Notes: generated by a model from the letters alone, not told the origin. 62,082 bases of DNA from RGIG3102 sp964649845 (GCA_964649845.1 CAZYSS010000002.1:1-62082); one strand, 5' to 3'; positions 8,517-17,942 are shown, counted from the first letter of the stretch. Numbers and translations: made by a program.

Positions 8517-9872
8517 ATGTTAGACAGAATCGAACAAAAAATTGTTGAAATTATCGACAAGAAAGCAGAAGAAATTATCGCATTTGGTACAGACATCTGG
8601 AACCACGCTGAACTGGGTTACAAAGAAGTAAGAACCAGCGGCAAATTTGTGGAAGAAATGGCAAAACTGGGCCTTGACAGTGAAACAGGTCTGGCTTTCA
8701 CAGGTGTAAAATCCTACCTGCACGAAAAAGGCAGTACAGAAGGTCCTACACTTGCTATTATCGGCGAAATGGATGGTCTGCCAATTCCTAACCATCCAGA
8801 CGCTTACAATGGTGTTTCCCACTCCTGTGGTCACCACGCACAGCTGACAGGTGTTGTTGGTGCTGCTATGGCACTGACAGACCCTGAAGTAAAAGCTGCT
8901 ATGGGCGGCAACATCTGCTTCTTTGCAGTACCTGCAGAAGAATTTGTAGACATCACATGGAAAAACCAGATGATGAAAGAAGGCAAACTGGGCTACGGCG
9001 GCGGCAAATGTGAACTTATCCGTATCGGCGCATTTGATGATATCGATATTTCTATGGGTCACCACTCATCTACAGGTCTTGACATGGGTATTATCAACTC
9101 CACATCCAACGGCTTTGTAAACAAAACAGTTACATTCAAAGGCCGCAGCGCACACGCAGCAGGTATGCCACACCATGGTATTGACGCTCTCAACGCTGCA
9201 ACAGCTGCTCTGGTAAACATTGCTCTCCAGCAGGAATCCTTCCGCGATGAAGACTCTGTTCGTTGCCACGGCTTTATCTCCAATGGCGGCTCTGCTGTAA
9301 ACATTATTGCTGACGAAGTTGTAATGCAGTACTGCACACGCGGTAAAACACCTGAGGCATACAAAAACGCATCTGACAAAGTAGACCGTTCCTTCAAAGC
9401 TGCTGCTATGGCAACAGGCTGTGATGTAACAATCGAAACAATGGCAGGCTATATGTCTCAGATGGCTAACCCACATACAGAAGTTCTTCAGTCTGTTTTG
9501 GATGAAATCAAAGCAGAAGGCAAATACACAAATCAGATTGACAGCGAAGGCCACGGCACAGGCTCTGACGACTTCGGTGATGTTTCCTGCCTTATGCCTC
9601 TGGTTCACTTCAACACAGGCGGCGTAGAAGGTACAATCCACGGTCCTGACCTTGTTGTTTCAGACCCTTACCTTGCATACGTTGTTACAGCAAAAATCTT
9701 TGCTCTTACAGCATACCGTCTTATGAAAGACGGCGCTGCAGCTGCTAAAGAAAATATCGCTGACTATGAACCAATCATGACAAAAGAATCCTACATTGCA
9801 TTCCAGGATTCAATGCAGAAAACAGAAACATTCACAACTGAAAAACTGCCAATCGTTGGTCTTGACAAATAA
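8517..9872 (+). CDS. M20 family metallo-amidohydrolase (AbgB/hippurate-hydrolase-like)
   Basis: A 451-residue cytoplasmic metallohydrolase of peptidase family M20, subfamily D type. Metal-binding and catalytic motifs are GEMDGLPI, SHSCGHHAQ (metal His), FAVPAEEFVD (the catalytic/metal Glu pair), MGHHSSTG, a dimerisation domain with GRSAHAAGMPHHGIDALNA, and a late metal His in GVEGTIHGPDL. The family hydrolyses N-acyl amino acids or short amide substrates. The substrate here cannot be read off. A GAGAGAGGAAA site precedes the ATG. Codon choice is more uniform than in its neighbours, suggesting strong expression. It is a single-gene unit with its own promoter and terminator. Confidence 0.93.
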   Translation: MLDRIEQKIVEIIDKKAEEIIAFGTDIWNHAELGYKEVRTSGKFVEEMAKLGLDSETGLAFTGVKSYLHEKGSTEGPTLAIIGEMDGLPIPNHPDAYNGVSHSCGHHAQLTGVVGAAMALTDPEVKAAMGGNICFFAVPAEEFVDITWKNQMMKEGKLGYGGGKCELIRIGAFDDIDISMGHHSSTGLDMGIINSTSNGFVNKTVTFKGRSAHAAGMPHHGIDALNAATAALVNIALQQESFRDEDSVRCHGFISNGGSAVNIIADEVVMQYCTRGKTPEAYKNASDKVDRSFKAAAMATGCDVTIETMAGYMSQMANPHTEVLQSVLDEIKAEGKYTNQIDSEGHGTGSDDFGDVSCLMPLVHFNTGGVEGTIHGPDLVVSDPYLAYVVTAKIFALTAYRLMKDGAAAAKENIADYEPIMTKESYIAFQDSMQKTETFTTEKLPIVGLDK

Positions 9873-9889
9873 TTACATAACCATAACCA

Positions 9890-9915
9890 AAAACCTCCCT
9901 TAAAAGGGAGGTTTT
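9890..9915 (+). terminator. Rho-independent terminator of the M20 gene
   Basis: A 12-bp stem AAAACCTCCCTT / AAGGGAGGTTTT. The stretch to 10156 that follows is AT-rich. It holds one unconvincing 72-codon reading frame and no other recognisable feature. Confidence 0.92.
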
Positions 9916-10156
9916 GTTGTATGGCGATTTTTTGTAAAGCAAGGTTTTACTTAATGCGTAGTGGACGGGTTCACCATACCGCAAATAAAGATTATATTTT
10001 AATATTATACCAAACGTGCAGTGGCGGACAGGATATGTTGGTTATACAGATAAATATTTTTAATAAAAATTTAGTCAAAATCTACCATTTTGCTTCATGT
10101 TATGATAAAATAATAATCAAGGCAAAACGAAAAATATAAAAGAGACAAGGTATACT

Positions 10157-11389
10157 ATGGACAAAAAATATTGTATTTACTGTGGTGCCCAGAACAGCGG
10201 GCAGGCTAAATTCTGCGTAAGATGTGGTAAAGACCTGAACCCTAAAGAAAATCAGTTGATAGACTTTCTTCTGAAACGAACAAAAGACAAATTCAAAGGA
10301 AGTGCAGAGGATTCTCTATATGAAGCACTGAAAAACTTTCTGCTTTCACACCTTTACGGCACAGCGCTGACTATTTCATTTATCTCTGCGGTGGCGCTGA
10401 CAGCCTTTGCAGGCGATTCCCATATAACAGAAATGAACAGCCGGGAGATGGAAGTTTATCTTGCCGCTATGGGCAGTGGCTATGAACAAAATATAAACAA
10501 CTCTGGTCAGGAAGAATATCCACAGGAATACAACAGTGCAGTTCACGCACTTATATCTTCTTATGAACTTGAAGCGCTCAGCACACAGATGAGAGATGCT
10601 TCCGGCAACCCGGTTACACCAAATCCGGACAAATACCGCCTGCCTGCATCTTATGGATATAATGGGGTTCACCAGTTGAGTACTAATCTGGATGCAGAAT
10701 TGGAAGGTACAAACCAACATGGCACAAAACACCGCACAGAATTCAACCCGTATTCACATCAGACAGATATTGCACGCCGGCTTACTGCTGATGGATACAC
10801 TGTAGGTGAATGTCTGGTTGAGACACATTTTGAAGACAGTGACGGTGGCGTTGTGACAAGTTATAGTTATATTGTGGTAGCTGTACTGGTTGATGGTCAG
10901 TGGCTGGTGGCTGAAGACAGATTATTGCTGACAGAAAACATAGACCTGCCGCAGAATGAAGAAAACTCACAGCAGACAGCAGACCTGCCTGAAATCACAG
11001 ATGTTGATATAAGTGAAGTTTATGAGGCAGCCAACTATTACACAGAAATAGTGTTCAACGGCGGATTTGCCCTGCCTGAAGATCTGGGATATGATGTACA
11101 GTCTCAACTGGATTATACCCGGAATACTCCGTTTCACCCCTCAGAGGAAAGACATTCTGAAACCCTGTACGATATTGTCACTGCAACGGATGAGTTCAGC
11201 AACCCGATTTCTCCTGTTCTTCGTTCGGACGGATACACTGTGGCAGAATATGTGGCAACACAGTCAATATATGATATAAACAACGATTACCGGAAGCTTG
11301 CTGAAAGAAAATACTGTATCACCTGCGTGGAAATAGACGGCGAATGGTATGTGGCAGAAGACACTGTTTTGTACAGTGAAATTTACTGA
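10157..11389 (+). CDS. Zinc-ribbon membrane protein with a duplicated extracytoplasmic domain
   Basis: A 410-residue protein. Residues 4-27 are a zinc ribbon (CIYCGAQ...CVRCGKD, two CxxC pairs). A transmembrane segment follows near residue 65-85 (YGTALTISFISAVALTAFAG). The remaining 310 residues are probably outside the membrane and contain two related repeats of about 95 residues, each with a centre DGYTV(G/A)E and an end DG(Q)W(L/Y)VAED. I do not recognise the repeat. Ribosome binding site AAGG is 6 bases before ATG. The next gene, also a zinc-ribbon membrane protein, follows after 13 bases, so the two are likely co-transcribed. The function is unknown. Zinc ribbon plus one TM is common for clostridial envelope-sensing proteins. 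Confidence 0.85.
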   Translation: MDKKYCIYCGAQNSGQAKFCVRCGKDLNPKENQLIDFLLKRTKDKFKGSAEDSLYEALKNFLLSHLYGTALTISFISAVALTAFAGDSHITEMNSREMEVYLAAMGSGYEQNINNSGQEEYPQEYNSAVHALISSYELEALSTQMRDASGNPVTPNPDKYRLPASYGYNGVHQLSTNLDAELEGTNQHGTKHRTEFNPYSHQTDIARRLTADGYTVGECLVETHFEDSDGGVVTSYSYIVVAVLVDGQWLVAEDRLLLTENIDLPQNEENSQQTADLPEITDVDISEVYEAANYYTEIVFNGGFALPEDLGYDVQSQLDYTRNTPFHPSEERHSETLYDIVTATDEFSNPISPVLRSDGYTVAEYVATQSIYDINNDYRKLAERKYCITCVEIDGEWYVAEDTVLYSEIY

Positions 11390-11402
11390 GGAGTAATATA
11401 AT

Positions 11403-11945
11403 ATGCTTTGTAAAAAATGTAATACAGAAAACCTGCTGAAAGCTGACTATTGTCAGGCCTGCGGCAATAAATTCACACAGGAAGAAAAAGATGACGCCTA
11501 TGGCAAAACAATCTTCGGCAAATTTGAAAAACTGGAAGAATACATAAGCTATCTCAAGCCTGTGGAACTGATAAAAGGCAATAAATTTTTCAGAATAGGC
11601 GTATTGGTGGTGATTGTGCTGTACAGCTTGTTTGTGCTGAAAACGAACGGCAACAATCTGCGAATTGAAGAAAGCAGCAACTATGAGGTGCTGATGAACA
11701 AAGATACACAGGCATATTTCCTGGTAAGTGAAACTGCAAGTGTAAATGTGGACCTGCATATTCCGCGGAAAGCAGAAAGCCTGACAGTATACAACGTTGA
11801 TAATAATGGTGAGATTCTTTACAGCGAAAATTATGCCCTGGAAAGCGGCCTTTCACTGGCAGTGAGCGAGGATTACCACTATGTAATTCAGGCAAACTTT
11901 GAAAAGGATGTCCAGAGTATAGAGGTTTATGTGGTAACGCCATAA
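11403..11945 (+). CDS. Small zinc-ribbon membrane protein
   Basis: A 180-residue protein with an N-terminal zinc ribbon (CKKCNTE...CQACGNK, residues 3-22), a linker, one transmembrane helix near residues 60-80 (FFRIGVLVVIVLYSLFVL) and a C-terminal beta-rich domain of about 100 residues predicted outside the membrane. GAGGAG stands before the ATG. It has the same layout as its upstream neighbour but no clear sequence match in the extracellular part. No function can be assigned. Confidence 0.85.
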   Translation: MLCKKCNTENLLKADYCQACGNKFTQEEKDDAYGKTIFGKFEKLEEYISYLKPVELIKGNKFFRIGVLVVIVLYSLFVLKTNGNNLRIEESSNYEVLMNKDTQAYFLVSETASVNVDLHIPRKAESLTVYNVDNNGEILYSENYALESGLSLAVSEDYHYVIQANFEKDVQSIEVYVVTP

Positions 11946-11960
11946 AGTAAATAATAAGAA

Positions 11961-11998
11961 ATACCCCCGGAATCTGTAGATTTCCGGGGGTATCTTTT
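11961..11998 (+). terminator. Rho-independent terminator of the zinc-ribbon genes
   Basis: A 12-bp stem ATACCCCCGGAA / TTCCGGGGGTAT followed by a T run. Confidence 0.92.
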
Positions 11999-12013
11999 TA
12001 TAGTAATAATCAA

Positions 12014-12055
12014 AAATTTTCAAAAAATTATGAGCCCGTACATAGCCGGGCTCAT
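12014..12055 (-). terminator. Terminator of the minus-strand glycan operon
   Basis: Read on the minus strand, a 9-bp stem ATGAGCCCG / CGGGCTCAT (12030-12055) is followed by AATTTTTTG. It ends the operon running from 17769. Confidence 0.85.
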
Positions 12056-12066
12056 CTTCTGATTTA

Positions 12067-12978
12067 TTATATTTTTTCTACAGGTGGATTGAAAAACAAT
12101 CCACCCAGCATACATCTGATTATTACGCTGCAGCGCCTGATGCGGTTATCCTTTGCTTTAAACAGAATTTTCAGTATATTGAAACCGCATTTGGCAATAT
12201 AGTAGCAAAAACCTTTTATTCCTTCCTTGCGGTATAAATAATTTTCATTTCTGAAAGCATAGTTATACCTGTCAATTCTTTCGGGTATATCTGTGGCAAT
12301 GTTGCTGCCTGTATTTACTGCCATTGCGTGTAACACTTTGCTGTTTTCTGCCAGATAGGATGGCATATTCATACGGACAGAAACACGGCGTGTATATTCA
12401 ATATCATCGCCCCAGATAAAAAATTCTTTTACAGGAAGTCCTGCCCTGATAATTGTATTCACAGGTATAAGCAAGGAGACAAAGGTTGCCTGTGTTATCA
12501 GTTTCAGACCCTTTTCTTCATAGTTGCTGTCAGGTGCGGCCTGTCTGCTGAATTTCTGCCTGTTCATCACACAGGGACTGCCGTCTTTCCACAATACCAT
12601 ACTGGAAAGAAAACCGTATTTTTTACCGCCGCCTAAAAATCTGTCGGCCTCCATCAGTTTTTCAAGACTGTCAGGGTATGGAATACAGTCATCATCCATA
12701 ATCCAGACATAATCATATCCCAGTTCTGCAGCTTTGCGCATACCATAATTGAATCCGCCTGCACCACCAATGTTTGCACCTGTATTGAAATACAGGATAT
12801 TGTGCCCGTCTGCCATATAATTCTGCACCCACAGGCCTGTACCATCTGTGGAATGGTTGTCGATTACCATAATGTCACAGCTGTACAGCTGATTTTCCAG
12901 GGATTCGATACATTTTTTCAGCAATTCAAGGCGGTTATATGTTACAACAACCGCAACCACGTTATTCAGTTGTAACAC
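12067..12978 (-). CDS. Glycosyltransferase family 2 (rhamnosyl/galactofuranosyl-transferase-like)
   Basis: A 303-residue GT-A enzyme. The N-terminus VVAVVVTYNRLELLKKCIES and MVIDNHSTDGT bind the nucleotide sugar. The metal-binding acidic motif is in VWIMDDDCIP near residue 95. The middle FNYGMRKAAELGYDYV and FFIWGDDIEYTRRV (the usual catalytic Asp region) fit the COG1216 branch that adds rhamnose or galactofuranose to surface glycans. No membrane helices are evident. The GTG start at 12978 lies next to AAGGGG. It is the last gene of a five-gene minus-strand operon and probably extends the lipid-linked glycan begun by the sugar-phosphate transferase. Confidence 0.9.
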   Translation of the reverse strand: MLQLNNVVAVVVTYNRLELLKKCIESLENQLYSCDIMVIDNHSTDGTGLWVQNYMADGHNILYFNTGANIGGAGGFNYGMRKAAELGYDYVWIMDDDCIPYPDSLEKLMEADRFLGGGKKYGFLSSMVLWKDGSPCVMNRQKFSRQAAPDSNYEEKGLKLITQATFVSLLIPVNTIIRAGLPVKEFFIWGDDIEYTRRVSVRMNMPSYLAENSKVLHAMAVNTGSNIATDIPERIDRYNYAFRNENYLYRKEGIKGFCYYIAKCGFNILKILFKAKDNRIRRCSVIIRCMLGGLFFNPPVEKI

Positions 12979-12992
12979 CCCCTTGGTTTTGT

Positions 12993-13760
12993 TTACTGCT
13001 TACCGATAAACTTTCTTTTCAAAAAATTCCGTATCTTTGCAGGCCAGTTTACCTTTTCCATATTGATTACAGGCAGTTCTGTGTAGTGTACATTGTTGGT
13101 AATCAGCCATACATCAAACAGACGTTCAGCCACAAAGCCAAACACTCTCCGGTCGTAATCTGAATAGCCGGAAATATCCAGCACAGCTTCCAGCCTGAAA
13201 AGAATATCAAACAGCCATTCAAAATATCTGTCTGCCACTTCCTTTTTCATAATAAACATATTGAATCTGTGGCCGGATGTACTTTTCATAACCTTTTCCC
13301 AGGCAGGGATATATTCCGGATAATTTTCCCGTATTATTTCTCTTGTCTTGTCCAGGTCCTGCCGGTTATGTGCGTGAACATACTGGTCATATGTAGATTC
13401 AATGAAATAATTTCTTTTTTTCGGAACAATTGTATCATATTTTTGCAACAGCTGTTCTGCTTGTTGTTTTGGCAGTATACTGTTCCATTTATCATTTCCG
13501 GCCATTCCTCTGAAATGGCGGCGATAGTGCACAAGCCCCAGATATTCATAATCCAGATTTTTCCACGCCCAGTACAATGCAGTCAGTTCGCAGTAATTCT
13601 TGTTTTTTTTGCTGATATTGTCTCCAGTGTTGTCACCTGTATATTCAGCTGAAATGTTTTCATCCGGATTAATCTCTCTGCCCACATGTACAGGAAGATA
13701 CATATCATCTTCGGGAATACGATATAATTTATGTATTGCAACAATTACTTTTATATCCAC
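12993..13760 (-). CDS. DUF4422 domain-containing protein (probable glycosyltransferase)
   Basis: A 255-residue protein. The opening IKVIVAIHKLYRIPEDDMYLPVHVG, the core NKNYCELTALYWAWKN and LGLVHYRRHFRG, and the C-terminal GFVAERLFDVWL are hallmarks of DUF4422, a family found in capsule and LPS clusters and thought to be glycosyltransferases. No activity is proven for most members. It begins with GTG one base after the stop of the upstream sugar transferase, so translational coupling is likely, as the Shine-Dalgarno match is weak. Confidence 0.88.
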   Translation of the reverse strand: MDIKVIVAIHKLYRIPEDDMYLPVHVGREINPDENISAEYTGDNTGDNISKKNKNYCELTALYWAWKNLDYEYLGLVHYRRHFRGMAGNDKWNSILPKQQAEQLLQKYDTIVPKKRNYFIESTYDQYVHAHNRQDLDKTREIIRENYPEYIPAWEKVMKSTSGHRFNMFIMKKEVADRYFEWLFDILFRLEAVLDISGYSDYDRRVFGFVAERLFDVWLITNNVHYTELPVINMEKVNWPAKIRNFLKRKFIGKQ

Positions 13761-13761
13761 T

Positions 13762-15171
13762 TTACTTTTTTGTATCCTTCCTGCGGGTTTCTATTTCTTC
13801 GTTGTTTATCCACCCGCCAAACGCGGTTCTGAACAGAATTTTTATATCCAGCCAGAGACTCCAGTTTTCTATATACCAGATATCGTACCTGACCCTTTCT
13901 TCTATACTTGTGTCACCGCGGAATCCGTTTACCTGTGCCCAGCCGGTAATTCCCGGTCTTACTTGCTGTCTTACAAGATACAGGGGAACGTTCTCTTTGA
14001 ACTGGTGCACATAATGAGGAATTTCAGGACGCGGTCCCACAAGGCTCATATCGCCTTTAAGCACATTGAAAAACTGTGGAAGCTCATCTATAGAGAATTT
14101 TCTTATTATACTGCCAAAACGGGTTTTCCTTGGGTCACTGTTGGTGCTCCAGCCTGTTGATTCTTCATCGTTTATTCTCATACTGCGGAATTTCAGCATT
14201 TCAAAGGTCTTTTTATCAAGACCTATTCTTTCCTGCCTGAATAAAACAGGTCCGGGGCTGGACAGCTTTACACCAATTGCAGTCAAAATCATAACAGGGC
14301 CGAAAAGGATAATCCGTATACTTGCCCCCACAATATCTATAGTTCTTTTTATAAAAGCGCTCATAATATTGTCCAGCGGGGTGGCGCGCATATCTATCAG
14401 CTTTGAATTGCCGATTTTTTCCATTCGCACATGGCTTGGGAAATAATCGTTGAAAAACGGAATAAGACTGATGCGTATGCCCTCTTTATCAGCACAGGCA
14501 ATTATCTCTTTCATAAATTTGATTTCGTGTGGCTCCAGTGCCACAATCAGTTCATCAATATCATATTCCTGCAGTATTCTTTCCAGGTCTTCGTATGCGC
14601 CCAGGCTTTTTCCCAGACCTTCTTTTTCGTATTTGCTCACATAACCGTCTATTGTGATACCCAGATGTGGGTTGTTCATAATATCTTCTATATACTGGAA
14701 AGCGTGATGCCCGTTTCCCACAATGATTATGTGCTTCTGGTTATACCCCAGCCTGCGGAAAAAATGAAGTGTTTTTCTTACGGTTAAGCGTTTCAATATT
14801 ATCAGGGTACTGGACACAACCCAGTAAATAAACAGAATACTTCTGGGGAAATTTTCAATACGGGTTGTAAACAGTATGGCAGTAAAAGTGATTATGGAAA
14901 AGCCGTTTATCATCAGGATTGTGGAATTTTCACTGCCCACAGCCTTAAACCTGTAAGAACCGTACATTTTCAGAACATAATACACGAATACAACTGCTAC
15001 ACTGAATACTGCAATCCGCAACGAATACGGAAAACGCCATAACGGCAGCGTTGTTGTTCCGTGGAAAACAATAAGGCGTATGAAAAGGGAGATATAATAA
15101 GAGAAAAATATGATTATTCCATCTGAAATCATATTGCAGATGTTGATTATTCGCTGATTCTTTTTAATCAT
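13762..15171 (-). CDS. Undecaprenyl-phosphate sugar-phosphate transferase (WcaJ/WbaP type)
   Basis: A 469-residue polyisoprenyl-phosphate hexose-1-phosphate transferase that starts lipid-linked surface glycan assembly. From ATG 15171 (with AAAGGGG 8 bases upstream) there are four or five N-terminal transmembrane helices, a CoA-binding-like Rossmann domain (HIIIVGNGHHAFQYIEDI, about residue 145), and the C-terminal transferase domain from KRTIDIVGASIRI with SSPGPVLFRQERIGL, MLKFRSMR, FSIDELPQFFNVLKGDMSLV and GPRPE (the catalytic Asp-Glu region), ending GITGWAQVNGFRG. This makes the operon a genuine polysaccharide or glycoprotein glycan locus. The transferred sugar cannot be inferred. Confidence 0.95.
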   Translation of the reverse strand: MIKKNQRIINICNMISDGIIIFFSYYISLFIRLIVFHGTTTLPLWRFPYSLRIAVFSVAVVFVYYVLKMYGSYRFKAVGSENSTILMINGFSIITFTAILFTTRIENFPRSILFIYWVVSSTLIILKRLTVRKTLHFFRRLGYNQKHIIIVGNGHHAFQYIEDIMNNPHLGITIDGYVSKYEKEGLGKSLGAYEDLERILQEYDIDELIVALEPHEIKFMKEIIACADKEGIRISLIPFFNDYFPSHVRMEKIGNSKLIDMRATPLDNIMSAFIKRTIDIVGASIRIILFGPVMILTAIGVKLSSPGPVLFRQERIGLDKKTFEMLKFRSMRINDEESTGWSTNSDPRKTRFGSIIRKFSIDELPQFFNVLKGDMSLVGPRPEIPHYVHQFKENVPLYLVRQQVRPGITGWAQVNGFRGDTSIEERVRYDIWYIENWSLWLDIKILFRTAFGGWINNEEIETRRKDTKK

Positions 15172-15193
15172 ATATATACCCCTTTCTGTAAAT

Positions 15194-15799
15194 TTACTTT
15201 TTCTTTTTAAAAACCACAGGCCATATTGTTTCAATAATCATAAAACAGCAGGCTGGTAAAACCAGGAGACTGAACAAATCTCCTGCAGATAAACCTGTAA
15301 GTGTGTAAACTGATGGCTTGTTCACTGTTATTTCTTCAAACACGGTGGTGGTTGAAGGGAAAATGCCTGTATCCAGACGAATCTGCTTTGTGCCCAGAGG
15401 AAACTCAAACACATAACCGCCATCATACACTTTTGCATATTCCATTTTGTCAGTGCCAAATGCGTAATCCCCGGATTTGTTGTAAAAACAGATAAACTCA
15501 CCCGGGTTTTCGGAAAATGTGCATCTGACAGTCAGGTTTCGCACATCCCCTGTATAAATAAGCTGTGTGTCATCAGACCGGTTGATAAGTATCATATCCT
15601 GTGGTATTTCGCCATCTTTTATCTCAAAATCATCCAGAGTTAGATTTGTCCGGGCATATTTTCCGGTGGCGTACCCACAGGCGTTTATAATTCCATAACC
15701 CGTATGGAATACCAGGAAGCAGGCTGTGCACAGGATATACACAGCCACCAGTCTGTTCAGGGGACTGCCGGAGATATAATTTTTTATTTTTTTCATCAT
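15194..15799 (-). CDS. Unknown protein with two membrane helices
   Basis: A 201-residue protein that I do not recognise. A basic N-terminus (KKIKNYISGSPLNR) is followed by a transmembrane helix (LVAVYILCTACFLVF, about residues 17-35), a beta-rich central domain of about 120 residues probably outside the cell, and a second helix (LFSLLVLPACCFMIIETIW) with a KKKK end. The start overlaps the stop of the upstream GT-C-like gene by 4 bases, so the two proteins are made together and may form a membrane complex. It ends 22 bases before the sugar-phosphate transferase start. Confidence 0.8.
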   Translation of the reverse strand: MMKKIKNYISGSPLNRLVAVYILCTACFLVFHTGYGIINACGYATGKYARTNLTLDDFEIKDGEIPQDMILINRSDDTQLIYTGDVRNLTVRCTFSENPGEFICFYNKSGDYAFGTDKMEYAKVYDGGYVFEFPLGTKQIRLDTGIFPSTTTVFEEITVNKPSVYTLTGLSAGDLFSLLVLPACCFMIIETIWPVVFKKKK

Positions 15800-17769
15800 A
15801 TCACTACCGCCTGCATAGGAACTTCCTGTCCTGTCACCTTATAAAGTGTTCCCGCTGTCATACCGTCTGAAAACAGCTGCGAATATGAATTGTAAAACTC
15901 TTCATCAGGTTCAATTACATAAACATAGTCAAAATAATCATTCATAACAAGGGCGAATTTTTCAGGAGATGCAACGTGGTAATACTGCCTGTCACTGGTG
16001 TAGTCAATTCTCTCCCTGAAGTTGATGGAAAAATCAATGCCGGTTGCTCTGGTGTCAACGCTTACCAATGCCGGCAGCATATTGTACCTGTACCGGATAT
16101 ATGTGATAACATCCTGGTCTTTATACACCAGATACACTCTGTCGTCCTTTGTCAGCACTGTGTTTACAGCTGCAGTCTTTTCAGACACCGCTCTCCGCCA
16201 GGCCGATGCGTTTTGCGGCCCGTCTATCACTGTGTAGTCCAACCCTGTGGAATAGATGTTGAACACCATAAAAACCAGAATAGCTGTGACAAATATTTTT
16301 TTCAGCTGGTCTTTTATTCCCGGCGCCAGAACAAACATCAGTACAATCACATACACCCAGCCAAAATAGTAGCTGAGCATATATCTTGGGTACTCAACCA
16401 TCATATCGTTGTAGAACTGCATCTGATAGCCGATTACAAGATTGTACACATAACATCCTGCAGTCAGGCCACAGGCCACAAGCAGGGCAGCAAGCCTTTC
16501 ACCTTTTTTTCTGGCCAGTGCCGCAGCAATCCCCAGAATAAACAGCCCTGCAATAAGATAAATGTCCTTTATGCAGACAATTTCCTTGTTGTTCATAAAA
16601 TACCAGGACATTTCATCCAGTATTTCATTGTATCTTTCTGTTCTCAGTGATGGGATAAATATGGATTTTACAGTCGGCTCAACTGGTGCTGCCTGTTTCA
16701 TTTTTACCGGTTCAATTACAGCTTCTGTGTAAGCTGCCGGCCGGACTTCCGCTTTCCGCTCATCCTTCAGATTGTATATTGCCGGCTGGACAGGTGTTTC
16801 GTATACATCCAGGTGAACAAACCACGCACCGTATGCAATTAGCGGTACCAGCAGTGTAAGGCATACATTGATTATCGCTTTTCTGAATTTCCATTCTTTC
16901 AGCCTGCAGGTGAACAATTCAAAACAGCTGATTACGCAGAAAGCCAGCAAAGCAAAGAATATGCCGTTTTTCTTTATCGTCACAAGATATATCAGCGGCA
17001 GCAGATACCATCTGCTGTTTCTGGCACCAAGATAAACTGCAATCACAGCCATAAAGACCACAGCCAGATTGAAATCCACCATACTTGTACCGTAAGCGTA
17101 TGAGATGCTGGAATAATTTGCTGCAGGCATATGGTTGCCGGCCATAAACGGGCTGAGCAGCAACAGGAAATATGTTCCTATGGCAACAGTGTGATTTCTG
17201 GTTGCTTTATATACAACAGATGCTGCCACAGCAAAGCAGGCCAGAAACAGAAATGCATAGGAAAGCAGCAGTACATACTCTTTATATTCAGCGTCAAAAA
17301 AGCTGAAAAAGTAGTTCAGCAGTGCGCTGCCTGCCGGATAATTCCTGTCATTTGTAACGGGGTTGATGCCTATGGAATAAAGCCTGTCAAACAGTTTGAT
17401 TGCCTTTGCAGACGGCCCCCATATGTTTATTTCATCCCAGTAGTACAACACCGGTTTCTTTATGGTGAAAATCAGTGCAAATACCACACAGCTTATATTG
17501 TGGAGCACCAGATAAATATCAGTTTTGTTTTTATCCGGTGTTTTTTTATTTTTGCTTTTTCTGAAAAAATCTGCCGCAACAGCCACAGACAAAACAGAAT
17601 AAATCAAAACAGCCGCTGGTTTAAGCAGGTTGGTCAAAGCGGCAAAATACAATATATTCAGTGAAAACATAAGCAGAATGAAATATGCCATCATTCCATC
17701 AGTTTTCAGTTTGTTTTTAATGGCTGTGCTTGCCAGATTTAGTATCAATACAGGGAACAGAACTGTCAA
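15796..17769 (-). CDS. GT-C-like polytopic membrane protein (glycosyltransferase family 39/83 type)
   Basis: A 657-residue protein with about a dozen transmembrane segments. TTG 17769 is used, with GAGG 7 bases upstream. The first large loop contains YYWDEINIWGPSAKAIKLF followed by NYPAGSALLNYFFSF. An acidic WDE in the first loop is the catalytic signature of lipid-phosphosugar-dependent GT-C enzymes. An extracytoplasmic stretch of about 60 residues and a C-terminal soluble portion (from about residue 520) follow. The most likely role is transfer of a sugar from a polyprenyl-phosphate donor to a glycan or protein on the outer face of the membrane. It could instead be an O-antigen-polymerase-like protein. 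First gene of the operon. Confidence 0.8.
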   Translation of the reverse strand: MTVLFPVLILNLASTAIKNKLKTDGMMAYFILLMFSLNILYFAALTNLLKPAAVLIYSVLSVAVAADFFRKSKNKKTPDKNKTDIYLVLHNISCVVFALIFTIKKPVLYYWDEINIWGPSAKAIKLFDRLYSIGINPVTNDRNYPAGSALLNYFFSFFDAEYKEYVLLLSYAFLFLACFAVAASVVYKATRNHTVAIGTYFLLLLSPFMAGNHMPAANYSSISYAYGTSMVDFNLAVVFMAVIAVYLGARNSRWYLLPLIYLVTIKKNGIFFALLAFCVISCFELFTCRLKEWKFRKAIINVCLTLLVPLIAYGAWFVHLDVYETPVQPAIYNLKDERKAEVRPAAYTEAVIEPVKMKQAAPVEPTVKSIFIPSLRTERYNEILDEMSWYFMNNKEIVCIKDIYLIAGLFILGIAAALARKKGERLAALLVACGLTAGCYVYNLVIGYQMQFYNDMMVEYPRYMLSYYFGWVYVIVLMFVLAPGIKDQLKKIFVTAILVFMVFNIYSTGLDYTVIDGPQNASAWRRAVSEKTAAVNTVLTKDDRVYLVYKDQDVITYIRYRYNMLPALVSVDTRATGIDFSINFRERIDYTSDRQYYHVASPEKFALVMNDYFDYVYVIEPDEEFYNSYSQLFSDGMTAGTLYKVTGQEVPMQAVVI

Positions 17770-17883
17770 TGTTATACCTCAACTTGCAGTACTTACAATA
17801 AAAAGCCGGATATAATCACATACAACACTGGTCTGGGTTGCTGTATGATTATTCAGCTTTGATAATCTTTCATATATTTCTTT

Positions 17884-17912
17884 ATTCTATCAAATTTGCT
17901 AATAAAATACAA
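17884..17912 (-). promoter_or_regulatory. Probable promoter of the minus-strand glycan operon
   Basis: On the minus strand, TTGTAT (17912-17907) and TAGAAT (17889-17884) are 17 bp apart. About 115 nt of leader precede the TTG start. Confidence 0.5.
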
Positions 17913-17942
17913 TATTATTAACAGGAATTGGCTTATCCATTA

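Noticed and set aside
9921..10139. 72-codon reading frame between the M20 gene and the zinc-ribbon gene
   Set aside because: The only GGAGG upstream is part of the terminator stem, the composition is not protein-like, and no family is recognised.
12993..17769. Interpretation as a complete capsule locus with flippase and polymerase
   Set aside because: No Wzx-type flippase is present and the polytopic 657-residue protein looks more like a GT-C enzyme than a Wzy polymerase.
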